A stretch of DNA of 64,000 nt from Elusimicrobia bacterium GWA2_61_42 (GTDB lineage: Bacteria; Elusimicrobiota; Elusimicrobia; Elusimicrobiales; UBA9959): NCBI GenBank assembly GCA_001799615.1, contig MGTU01000025.1:155902-219901 (forward strand). Reading direction: 5' to 3'. Made by a program: the position numbers and the translations under genes. Positions within the stretch are counted from its first letter, which is position 1. Every line of letters starts with the position of its first letter. The notes beneath the pieces were generated by a model, which was given only the letters and a program-made list of their open reading frames with translations, was not told where the DNA came from and did not search any database. Of this stretch, positions 51,773-59,472 are shown in pieces.

Positions 51773-52030
51773 ATGAGCTTCTATAAAAGTCAGCTTGATA
51801 GTCCTATAACGTGGGATGTGTCGAGAGGTTGGTGGAACGTTGGAAGAAGCCTCGCGACTCGTGAACGGTCAGCCGATAGCAGGCTCCTAGAAGATGCAAT
51901 CTGTCTGTATCAAGGCACTTATGGGGTTGATTTTGACGAAGCGAGTCTCGTCGGTGGATGGGACCATCAGCTAAGCCTAATGAAGCGGGGGAATTCTCCA
52001 CAAAGCGTGAGTGTTGGCCTTGCCGCATAA
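51773..52030 (+). CDS. Small hypothetical protein
   Basis: The 85-residue product has a strong AGGAGGAATAGCA ribosome site. Trp-rich start (ITWDVSRGWWNVGR). No family recognised. It begins the short right-hand module that ends in the second recombinase. Confidence 0.55.
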   Translation: MSFYKSQLDSPITWDVSRGWWNVGRSLATRERSADSRLLEDAICLYQGTYGVDFDEASLVGGWDHQLSLMKRGNSPQSVSVGLAA

Positions 52031-52051
52031 CGCTATCAATGAGCCCTTCAG

Positions 52052-53170
52052 ATGGCGTTTGATGAAACCATGAAGAAATCATTAAGTACAGGAGGAATTA
52101 ATACGGCTGTGGGAAAGGCCGTTGCCTCCGCTGCTATGGTCACTGGGAAGCGGTGGAAACAGCAACTTCTGGTGGTGCTGGCGTTACGATCTTTTTGCCC
52201 TGACAGAGCGTGTACGCGACTGCCGGTCTATCTGGTGGTTTCCAGGGAAACGGATATCGCCGTATTACGACAGCTGCTGCTAAGTCTATTTAACGCAGAC
52301 CGGGTCTTGGTTCAATCCTGGGGGCAGACTACATTTAAGGGGCTTGGCCCGCAGAAATGCATCGTCGAGGACCTTAATACTGCGGCCATCGGGCTATTCT
52401 ACTGGATTCGTCATTTTGCTTACCACCGGAGCCTCCCGTCAAGCTACCCCGTCGCTGGCAAGGGCGAGGCCGAAGGTCCCGACTACGGCGACAGCGTGTT
52501 TATAATCCCTCGGGAGTTTGCCGCTGCGGCTGCCACGTGGGGGATAGTAATTGACCTAGAGGGGACCCGCCTGATAGATTCTCCTGACCTTTTGCTCTCC
52601 GGACTTAAGGACATCAAGGATATTCTTCGCACCATCGCGCCGGGAATAGGGACTCTTCAATATCGTTCAGCGGACTTGGAGGACTCTAAGGTCGTCCAAC
52701 GGTATCTTTTGCGCGGCTATCTGCTGGATTTGATGTCGGCGTATCGACTGGAGGCCGCCAGCGGCTTATCCGGATTCGTGGATGCCATGCGGCAGGCCTG
52801 GGCTCGGACAGTTCGCTGTTCTACGCATAAGACCTCCAGAGAGTCGAAGGACGCGATTATCTTCGACTGGATTCTCTCGCATAAGAGAACGCTGGAACAA
52901 GCCTCGGACGATGGGGGGTATCCGGAGTTTGGAATCGCGAACAGGATACGTGCAGAGAGACCAGACATATTCGCTGGCCTTGATGAAACAGAGCTCGGGA
53001 AGACTTTTGCACGTCATGGCATTGGCACTGTACGCCGCGAGCGCATAGCTGGCGCTAAAGTTAGCTCCACACTTTACCCCAGGAGTGTTATTTATCTCTC
53101 AGCCGATGACTGGCTGCGTATGCGGGAGGAGGTGGACGCCTATATGGACGGTAATCAGGTAAGCCGGTAA
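52052..53170 (+). CDS. Hypothetical protein, possible replication-associated factor
   Basis: The product is 372 residues from ATG 52052; ATG 52070 is an alternative. Residues about 40-200 have alternating beta/alpha patterning (LPVYLVVSRETDIAVLRQLLLSLFNADRVLV) like a P-loop domain but without Walker A. The C-terminal 80 residues (FGIANRIRAERPDIFAGLDETELGKTFARHGIGTVRR) recall DNA-binding C-termini of phage-type primase/helicase proteins. The assignment is weak; it precedes a clamp-loader ATPase. Confidence 0.45.
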   Translation: MAFDETMKKSLSTGGINTAVGKAVASAAMVTGKRWKQQLLVVLALRSFCPDRACTRLPVYLVVSRETDIAVLRQLLLSLFNADRVLVQSWGQTTFKGLGPQKCIVEDLNTAAIGLFYWIRHFAYHRSLPSSYPVAGKGEAEGPDYGDSVFIIPREFAAAAATWGIVIDLEGTRLIDSPDLLLSGLKDIKDILRTIAPGIGTLQYRSADLEDSKVVQRYLLRGYLLDLMSAYRLEAASGLSGFVDAMRQAWARTVRCSTHKTSRESKDAIIFDWILSHKRTLEQASDDGGYPEFGIANRIRAERPDIFAGLDETELGKTFARHGIGTVRRERIAGAKVSSTLYPRSVIYLSADDWLRMREEVDAYMDGNQVSR

Positions 53171-53195
53171 CTACGATTAAGAAGCGGAGGACGAT

Positions 53196-53993
53196 ATGGA
53201 CTTTACAGATAAGTACGGGATTGGAAAGTACGACGAGATGTTAACTAAGCAGCGGCGCAGGATAGTGGAGTCGTTTTGTCAGAACGCCCCCATGACAATC
53301 GGCCTGAAGGCATCTTTTGGAGTGGGAAAGACTGCCACCGGCCTGACTATGGTTAAGGCGCTGCATTGCGAAGCGCCGTCCGGCCAGCGCCCCTGTGGAT
53401 TATGTGCTGCATGTCTCGATGTTGAGAAGCGGATCAAGGGAAGTCCTTCTGCGGACTTGAGCTTCCTCTCCGGCACTATATGGGGCGGTAGGATTTGGAA
53501 TAGCCCTAGGTTAACTAGCGCGTCCATGGACGAGGTGGAAGAGATGCTGTTCAGTTACGGCGGTGCCCCAAAGGTGTACTTCTTTGACGAGTTTCACCGC
53601 GCGAGCATAGCGGTGCAGGAACGATTCCTGAAAATCCTGGACGCGCGTCTCCGGACCTCTATGCTGTTCGCCTTCGCAACCGAACATGAGCACAGAATAA
53701 CCAAGCCCCTACTGGAACGCTTTCACATATGTCATCTTAACCCGCCAGCGGCTGTGGAATTGATAGCGTTGGTCGCACGTGTCTGCGCTACGGAAGACAT
53801 TGAGGTTCTCGCCCCCGCCGCACAGATGCTCCTAGTTCGTGGTAGCGGACGGAACCCACGCCTCATATTGAAAGCTCTCCAGATTCTTGCCTTTGACGGA
53901 AGCCCGCTGTCGGAAGAAACTGTCCAGGGGGCTTTGGAAGTGCTGAAAACAGTAGACAACGGACGCGAGAAGTCCGACGAAGGGCAACTATAG
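53196..53993 (+). CDS. DnaX/HolB-like clamp-loader AAA+ ATPase
   Basis: The 265-residue product has a P-loop in ASFGVGKTATG near 40-52 and a zinc cysteine set C...PCGLCAAC typical of DnaX near 64-78. Walker B is VYFFDEFHRAS with DExH near 137, and the SRC-like segment is LLERFHICHL. The protein stops after the AAA+ lid and lacks the collar domain, so it is a short form. A GGAGGACG site precedes ATG 53196. It may load a clamp for the element's polymerase. Confidence 0.75.
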   Translation: MDFTDKYGIGKYDEMLTKQRRRIVESFCQNAPMTIGLKASFGVGKTATGLTMVKALHCEAPSGQRPCGLCAACLDVEKRIKGSPSADLSFLSGTIWGGRIWNSPRLTSASMDEVEEMLFSYGGAPKVYFFDEFHRASIAVQERFLKILDARLRTSMLFAFATEHEHRITKPLLERFHICHLNPPAAVELIALVARVCATEDIEVLAPAAQMLLVRGSGRNPRLILKALQILAFDGSPLSEETVQGALEVLKTVDNGREKSDEGQL

Positions 53994-54046
53994 GAGCTAT
54001 GTGGCGGGTACGGAAATCGGGAAGTAAATCCTTCCCCGACTGAGTT

Positions 54047-54946
54047 ATGAAGATATCGGAAGCGCAACAGGTATTCCTTTCAAGGTGCTACTCGCAGAAC
54101 CTGAGCGAGCTCACCATCGATTGGTATGCCCGAAAGCTAAAGCTTTTGGGGGTAGTCCTTGCGCAGAAGAGCATCACTGAGATAGAGTCGGTCTCGGCAA
54201 TCCATATCAGGGAATACCTCGCCATTCTTCGGCAGAATCGCCAGAGTACGGAAACCATATTCCGCACCTGGGGTGCTCTGAAGTGCTACTTCCGCTTTCT
54301 ACATCAGGAGAAAGTCATTAAGAAGAACATTATGGACCGGGTAGAGAAGCCCAGGCGTGAGAGGCATATTATACAGCCGCTCAATATGGCTCAGGTGCAT
54401 GACCTTCTACGGAGGCCTGATACCAAGATATCCCGTGGCCTTAGGGATAGGGCACTGATGCTGCTGATGGTGGATTCCGGTCTGCGCCTCTCGGAGGCTA
54501 TATCGCTGAAAACCGAGAAGATATACTGGTCTGATGGTTTGGTCACCGTTATGGGCAAGGGTAGGAAGGAGCGCGCCGTCCCAATAAGTGAGACTACAAA
54601 GGCGGCACTGGCTGCGTATGCGAAAGTCAGGGGGGAGAGAGATGCTCCTTATTTCTTCCTAAGCCGACGTGGGTATGCGATGAAGAACCGGTACGTGCAG
54701 GTGGCTTTACGTCAGTATGGCAAGATGACCGATATTACTGGGGTCCGAATCTCACCACACACTCTAAGGCATACCTTCGCCATCCAGTACATCAAGAACG
54801 GCGGGGATGCCTTCAGCCTCCAGTCCATCCTTGGACACTCTACCCTGGATATGGTTCGGAACTACGTTAATCTTGCCCAGCAGGATGTAACGATTCAGCA
54901 CCGCAAGTTCTCTCCTGTAGACTTCGTTCCTCCTCCCACAGCCTAG
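54047..54946 (+). CDS. Tyrosine recombinase (integrase), right end of element B
   Basis: The 299-residue product has an N-terminal core-binding domain (1-100). Catalytic residues are Arg in DSGLRLSEA, Lys in GKGRKER, HTLRH, LGHST and Tyr in VRNYVN. Its C-terminus (NGGDAFSLQSILGHSTLDM through HRKFSP) closely parallels the left integrase (NGGDAFSLQRILGHSTLDM through HKKFSP), although the N-terminal halves differ. The two are paralogues bracketing the element. Confidence 0.93.
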   Translation: MKISEAQQVFLSRCYSQNLSELTIDWYARKLKLLGVVLAQKSITEIESVSAIHIREYLAILRQNRQSTETIFRTWGALKCYFRFLHQEKVIKKNIMDRVEKPRRERHIIQPLNMAQVHDLLRRPDTKISRGLRDRALMLLMVDSGLRLSEAISLKTEKIYWSDGLVTVMGKGRKERAVPISETTKAALAAYAKVRGERDAPYFFLSRRGYAMKNRYVQVALRQYGKMTDITGVRISPHTLRHTFAIQYIKNGGDAFSLQSILGHSTLDMVRNYVNLAQQDVTIQHRKFSPVDFVPPPTA

Positions 54947-55000
54947 CTATCCCGAAATTAACGGGTGCGCAATCTTCGGTTCATCGTTGCCGGGATATGG

Positions 55001-55072
55001 TATACTATTCCTACGCGGTAAATCAGTCACTTTGCCGCCTCATGAGCGCAGTAATTAGTGCGCAAGGTTCGA
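55001..55072 (+). other. Right-end relic of a tRNA promoter/5' half and the end repeat
   Basis: TATACTATTCCT followed by ACGCGGTAAATCAG (55001-55026) matches about 23 of 29 bases of the host promoter and tRNA start at 13814-13842, but the D-arm is destroyed. GCCTCATGAG (55037-55046) and TGCGCAAGGTTCGA (55059-55072) repeat the left-end sequence 18098-18121 with 12 extra bases between. Two hairpins (near 55080-55098 and 55101-55118) follow before the tRNA 3' half. Confidence 0.55.
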
Positions 55073-55132
55073 TGGGAAAAGGGCGAAAAAGGCCCTATTT
55101 TAGGCGTAAAATGCGCCTGTAGCATCGCAGTC

Positions 55133-55177
<45 letters not shown>

Positions 55178-55179
55178 TA

Positions 55180-55208
55180 AGCCCTCGAATAAATTTCGAG
55201 GGCTTTTG
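55180..55208 (+). terminator. Rho-independent terminator, original tRNA terminator
   Basis: AGCCCTCGAA pairs with TTCGAGGGCT around a short loop and is followed by TTTGCTTTT. It lies 3 bp after the displaced tRNA 3' half. Confidence 0.8.
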
Positions 55209-55237
55209 CTTTTGCGACCTTATGGCTTATAAAGTAA

Positions 55238-55243
55238 TATAAT
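55238..55243 (+). promoter_or_regulatory. -10 box of the pilus ATPase gene, probably leaderless
   Basis: TATAAT ends 7 nt before ATG 55251 with no ribosome site between. A TTGCGA lies 20 bp upstream. This shows that leaderless starts also occur in the host chromosome. Confidence 0.5.
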
Positions 55244-55250
55244 ACCGCAT

Positions 55251-57431
55251 ATGACCGAAACATGGCGTTTTCGCGACGAATGGATGCTGAGGGCGTTCGC
55301 GGGGGTGAAGGGCGTTACGTCTGAACTGATAGAACAGTTCCGGAACGAAAAGAAAAAATACCTGTCCCACGCCTTGATCGACTTCGGGACCATAAAACAG
55401 GACCAGTTCATAAAGGCCGCCGAGATAGTATTCAAGGCCAAGTACCTGCCTCTGGGCGCCGAAAAGGTGGAGAAGTTCGCCCTGTCGCTGGTGCCGGAGA
55501 AGATTTGCCGCAAATACGACCTGGTCCCCGTCCGGCTGGCCGAGAGCGAGATCTGCGTGGCCATGATGAACCCGGCGGACATGAACGCCCAGGCGGACGT
55601 GGAGGCCATTACCGGCCGGCGGATCATGCCGGTGTTTTCCCTGCCGCGCGAGATAGAAACCTGCCTGGACCAGCTCTTCAGCGCGGATACCGTTATCTTC
55701 GACCTGCTGAGCAAGGTGGACGCCCCCGACGAAATAATGGTCATGGGCGACACCAAGGCGGAGGACTCCCAGGACAGCTCCATCACCTCGCCTGTTATCA
55801 AGCTGGTCAACTCCATCATTTCCCAGGCATACCGCAAGCGCTCCTCCGACATCCATATAGAGCACGAAGAGCAGTCCAGCCACGTGCGCATAAGGATAGA
55901 CGGCGAACTTAAGAACATCATGAAGCTGCCGCGCCACATAGCCATGGGGCCGGTGGTTTCGCGCATAAAGATCATGTCCGACCTGGACGTTTCTAACCAC
56001 TTCAAGCCGCAGGACGGGCGCACCAAGATCCGCATCGGCACGGCGGAAGTGGGCCTGCGCGTCTCTACCCTGCCTACCTCCTACGGCGAGAAGGTGGTGA
56101 TGCGCATACTGGACCAGCGGGCGGCGGAAGTGCCGTTCGAAAAGCTGGGCTTCGCCCCCGAAGTTGTGGCCGGCCTGGACAAGTGCATGACTTCCACGCA
56201 GGGGATACTGCTTGTCACCGGCCCGACTGGCTCCGGCAAGACCACCACTCTTTACTCCATCCTCAACAAGGTCAAGCAGGAGACCACCAACGTGGTCACG
56301 GCGGAAGACCCGATAGAATACAAGCTGGCCGGCATAAACCAGGTGCAGGTCAACGAGAAGCAGGGGCTGGACTTCGCGGCGGTGCTGCGTTCGGTGCTCC
56401 GCCAGGACCCCGACATCATAATGGTCGGCGAGATCCGCGACCATGAAACCGCCGACATAGCCTTTCAGGCGGCCATGACGGGACACCTGGTGCTTTCGAC
56501 GCTGCACACCAATGATACGATCTCCACCATCTCGCGCCTTGTAGATATGGGCGTGGACCGGTTCAAGATCTCTCCCGGCCTGCTGGCCATTACGGCCCAG
56601 CGCCTGGTGCGCAAGCTCTGCCCGCTCTGCAGGGAACAGGTCCCTGCGGCGGAGGCGGCTCCGGAGATACTGCAGGCGCTGGCCGAACACGGTTTTGAAA
56701 AGACTTATTACCGCGCCGTCGGCTGCAAGGTTTGCGAAGGCTCCGGCTACGCCGGGCGCACCTCCATCGTGGAGCTCCTGCTGATAGACCCCAAGATCAA
56801 GGAACTTATTAATTCCGGCGCCCTGGCCGAGGCCATCGCGGCGGCCGGCACGGAGAGCGGAGCGCTGCGCACCATAACCAAGGACGCGCTGTGGCATTTG
56901 GCTACCGGCCAGACCGACCTGAAAGAGGTGGAATCCTACCTGCAGCTAAAGAAAACCGCGGCGCAGCCCGCCGCGGCCGCCGCACCGGAGGCCCACCCGG
57001 CTCCCGCCGCTTCAGCGGCTCAGCCTGCCCCCGCGTCGCCGTCCGGCAAGGCCAGGGTGATGATAGTCGACGACGACCAGATCATGCGCATGCTGCTGAG
57101 GAAGTTTGTCGAGAACGCCGGCTACGCGGCCGTAGAAGCCGTGGACGGCGAGGACGCGCTGACGAAGATAGCCGAGGGGCCGGCGCCGGACCTGCTGGTC
57201 ACCGACATCAATATGCCCCGCCTTAACGGCTACGACCTGGTTAAAGGCGTCAGGAGCACCCTGGGGCTGCTGGACCTGCCGGTGATCATGCTGACCACCG
57301 AGAATTCCGACAAGAGCCAGGAGCTGGCCTTCCAGCTGGGCGCCGACGATTACGTGATAAAGCCTTTTAAGGGCCCGCTGGTGATGGCGCGCATAACGGC
57401 GGCCTTGCGCCGCTCCGGGCGCCTGGGCTGA
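55251..57431 (+). CDS. PilB/GspE-type ATPase fused to a receiver domain
   Basis: The 726-residue product has a T2SSE N-domain (1-150) and a secretion/pilus ATPase (about 180-560). The latter has Walker A GPTGSGKTTT near 325, Walker B in MVGEIRDHETADIA, the His box LSTLHTND and a zinc tetracysteine (CPLC and CKVCEGSGYAGR). A Pro/Ala linker (about 575-600) leads to a CheY-like receiver (about 602-722) with DDDQ, phospho-acceptor Asp in VTDINMP, Thr in MLTTEN and Lys in VIKPF. It powers type IV pilus or type II secretion assembly, here probably controlled by phosphorylation from the kinase next door. Confidence 0.9.
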   Translation: MTETWRFRDEWMLRAFAGVKGVTSELIEQFRNEKKKYLSHALIDFGTIKQDQFIKAAEIVFKAKYLPLGAEKVEKFALSLVPEKICRKYDLVPVRLAESEICVAMMNPADMNAQADVEAITGRRIMPVFSLPREIETCLDQLFSADTVIFDLLSKVDAPDEIMVMGDTKAEDSQDSSITSPVIKLVNSIISQAYRKRSSDIHIEHEEQSSHVRIRIDGELKNIMKLPRHIAMGPVVSRIKIMSDLDVSNHFKPQDGRTKIRIGTAEVGLRVSTLPTSYGEKVVMRILDQRAAEVPFEKLGFAPEVVAGLDKCMTSTQGILLVTGPTGSGKTTTLYSILNKVKQETTNVVTAEDPIEYKLAGINQVQVNEKQGLDFAAVLRSVLRQDPDIIMVGEIRDHETADIAFQAAMTGHLVLSTLHTNDTISTISRLVDMGVDRFKISPGLLAITAQRLVRKLCPLCREQVPAAEAAPEILQALAEHGFEKTYYRAVGCKVCEGSGYAGRTSIVELLLIDPKIKELINSGALAEAIAAAGTESGALRTITKDALWHLATGQTDLKEVESYLQLKKTAAQPAAAAAPEAHPAPAASAAQPAPASPSGKARVMIVDDDQIMRMLLRKFVENAGYAAVEAVDGEDALTKIAEGPAPDLLVTDINMPRLNGYDLVKGVRSTLGLLDLPVIMLTTENSDKSQELAFQLGADDYVIKPFKGPLVMARITAALRRSGRLG

Positions 57432-57444
57432 CCGTGGTGGAACT

Positions 57445-58578
57445 ATGACCGAAGAAAAAAACACAGCGCCTTTCCTGCCGCCTGAGATGGCGGCCCCGGC
57501 GGAAGTAGAGCGCCAGCGCGCCCTGCTGGCCTCCTCCGCGCTGATCGCCGACGCCCTGGACGGGATGCTGAACTTCGCACTGATACTGAACCGTCAGCGT
57601 CAGGCTGTTTTTGTTAACAAGTCCTTTCACGACTTTCTGGCTGCCCACGGCGTGGACGACATCATTGGCAAACGGATGGGTAACCTGTTGGGCTGCAAGC
57701 ACCCGCCGGAGGCCGAGGGCGGCTGCGGCGCCACCGAGGCCTGCACCCGCTGCGGCGCAGCGCAGGCCCTTGCGCTCGCCCTCGGCGGCGCGGCGGCGGT
57801 CAACGAATGCCGTATCCTGTCGCGCAAGCTCGGGGACGACCTGGACCTTAAGGTCAGCGTTAAGCCTTTAAAATACGGGGGAGAAGAGTTCCTTCTGCTC
57901 TCGCTGTCTGACATAAGCTCTGAAAAGCGGCGGGCTGTCATGGAGCGCCTGTTCTTTCATGACATTCTCAATACCGCCGGCGGGGTGCAGGGGCTTATTT
58001 CGCTTATGGAATCCTCAGAACCCGTGGAACTTAAGGAGTATCTCGGGGCCGCGTCAAAGGCTTCGGACCGGATGATAGAGCAGATCCTGTCCCAGAAAGA
58101 ATTGTCCCTGGCCGAGCGCGGGGAGATACAGCCCAAGCCAACGGAACTGGGTACCGCTGGTTTTCTCGGCGAGATAGCGGGACTCTTTGCCGCCCACGAA
58201 GTGGCGAAAGACAAGAAGATACTAATCGCGGCCGACTGCGAGGACGTCCTGATAAAGACCGACAAGACGCTGCTTTCCCGCGTGATCGGCAACCTCGCCA
58301 AGAACGCGCTGGAGGCCGAGCAGTCAGGGGCGACTATCACCCTGAACTGCCGCAAGACCGCCCAGGGAGCCGCTTTTACCGTGCATAATCCAGGCCGGAT
58401 GCCGGACGATTCCCGCCTGCAGGTATTCCAGCGGTCTTTTTCCACCAAGGGGGCGGGCAGGGGACTCGGGACCTACAGCATAAGGCTGCTTACGGAGAAA
58501 TACCTCAAAGGCAAAGTTTCGTTCACTACCGGGCCGGAAGGGACCACCTTTACGGCCGAGTATCCGCAATCTCTTTAG
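57445..58578 (+). CDS. Histidine kinase with PAS-like cysteine-rich sensor domain
   Basis: The 377-residue product has no membrane helix. Residues 35-165 are PAS-like and contain GCKH...GGCGATEACTRCG, four to five cysteines that could hold metal or a redox cofactor. The kinase has an H-box FFHDILNTAGG (His near 172), N-box NLAKNALEA, and G-boxes GRGLGTYSIR and GTTFTAEYP. Fourteen bp after the PilB-receiver gene, it is the probable cognate kinase. Confidence 0.85.
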   Translation: MTEEKNTAPFLPPEMAAPAEVERQRALLASSALIADALDGMLNFALILNRQRQAVFVNKSFHDFLAAHGVDDIIGKRMGNLLGCKHPPEAEGGCGATEACTRCGAAQALALALGGAAAVNECRILSRKLGDDLDLKVSVKPLKYGGEEFLLLSLSDISSEKRRAVMERLFFHDILNTAGGVQGLISLMESSEPVELKEYLGAASKASDRMIEQILSQKELSLAERGEIQPKPTELGTAGFLGEIAGLFAAHEVAKDKKILIAADCEDVLIKTDKTLLSRVIGNLAKNALEAEQSGATITLNCRKTAQGAAFTVHNPGRMPDDSRLQVFQRSFSTKGAGRGLGTYSIRLLTEKYLKGKVSFTTGPEGTTFTAEYPQSL

Positions 58579-58631
58579 CCGCGCGGACTATATTTTTGTA
58601 AAATAATAGAGATGGTTCAGGAGGAGATACA

Positions 58632-59396
58632 ATGAAAAAAATACTGCTCGCTGTTTTTGCCTGCTTCATGGCCGGTTCCGCCGTGGCCGCGGACGCGCCC
58701 ATGACGGAAGACCAGAAAACCCTTTATTTCCTGGGCAAGGCCGTAAGTTCCAAGATCAAACAATTCGACTTCAGCCCCGAGGAAGCCAAGTACGTGCAGA
58801 TGGGCTTCGCGGAAGCCCTGGCCGGCACCCCGTCCAAAGTGGACGAAACCTACGGCATGAAGCTCAATGAATACCTCGGCAAGAAACAGGAAGCCATCGT
58901 GCTCAAGCAGAAAGAGGCCGCCAAGCCCTTCCTGGAAAAAATGTCCAAGGAAGCCGGCGCTGAGAAACTTGCTTCCGGCGTAGTTTATATCCCGGTTAAG
59001 GAAGGCACGGGCGTAACTCCCAAGGCTTCCGACATGGTGAAGGTCCACTACCACGGCACTTTCCCCGACGGCAAGGTTTTCGATTCCTCCGTGGACCGCG
59101 GCACCCCCGCCGAGTTCCCGCTGGGCGGCGTGATCCCCTGCTGGACCGAGGGCGTGCAGAAAATTAAGGTCGGCGGCAAGGCCAGGCTGGTCTGCCCCTC
59201 CGACACCGCCTACGGCGACCAGGGCGCGGGCGGGGCCATCCCCGGCGGCGCTACGCTGGTGTTCGAAGTGGAACTGCTGGAGATCCTGAAGGAGCCCGCG
59301 GCCGCTCCCGCCAAGCCGGCCAAGGCCGAGAAAGCCAAGCCGGCCAAGAAAGCGGCGGCAAAAGAAGCCAAGCCGGCCGCCAAGCCCGCCAACTAA
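58632..59396 (+). CDS. FKBP-type peptidyl-prolyl isomerase, periplasmic
   Basis: The 254-residue product has a signal peptide (1-20, AVAA), an FkpA/Mip-like helical N-domain (25-115) and an FKBP domain (about 118-218) with VKVHYHGTFPDGKVFDSS and IPGGATLVFEVELL. A low-complexity Ala/Pro/Lys tail of KPAKAEKA type follows. It catalyses proline isomerisation in folding envelope proteins. AGGAGGAGA ribosome site. Confidence 0.93.
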   Translation: MKKILLAVFACFMAGSAVAADAPMTEDQKTLYFLGKAVSSKIKQFDFSPEEAKYVQMGFAEALAGTPSKVDETYGMKLNEYLGKKQEAIVLKQKEAAKPFLEKMSKEAGAEKLASGVVYIPVKEGTGVTPKASDMVKVHYHGTFPDGKVFDSSVDRGTPAEFPLGGVIPCWTEGVQKIKVGGKARLVCPSDTAYGDQGAGGAIPGGATLVFEVELLEILKEPAAAPAKPAKAEKAKPAKKAAAKEAKPAAKPAN

Positions 59397-59435
59397 AAAG
59401 TTCAGTCATGAGAGGGGAGCAGCCCCGATAAAAAA

Positions 59436-59460
59436 AGCCCCGGAACCCCGGGGCTTTTTT
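59436..59460. terminator. Bidirectional Rho-independent terminator
   Basis: AGCCCCGG/CCGGGGCT stem with A tract before and T tract after. It serves the FKBP gene on + and the P-type ATPase gene on -. Confidence 0.88.
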
Positions 59461-59472
59461 ATTTGCCGCGCC

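Larger units (their letters stand above)
17996..55132. mobile_element. Element B: 37-kb integrative element at tRNA(fMet)
   Basis: It is bounded by the 45-bp tRNA 3'-half repeat, with a tyrosine recombinase 100 bp inside the left end and another 187 bp inside the right end. Almost all genes run rightwards. Cargo: restriction and defence systems, a DNA-metabolism set and small unknown proteins. No structural phage genes, relaxase or conjugation genes were found. Base composition is lower in GC than the flanks, and four 104-bp repeats punctuate it. Confidence 0.82.

Noticed and set aside
17996..55132. Element B as an ordinary prophage
   Set aside because: No terminase, portal, capsid, tail, holin or lysin gene could be recognised, although polymerase and recombination genes are present.
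17996..55132. Element B as an integrative conjugative element
   Set aside because: No relaxase, coupling protein or type IV secretion gene was seen.
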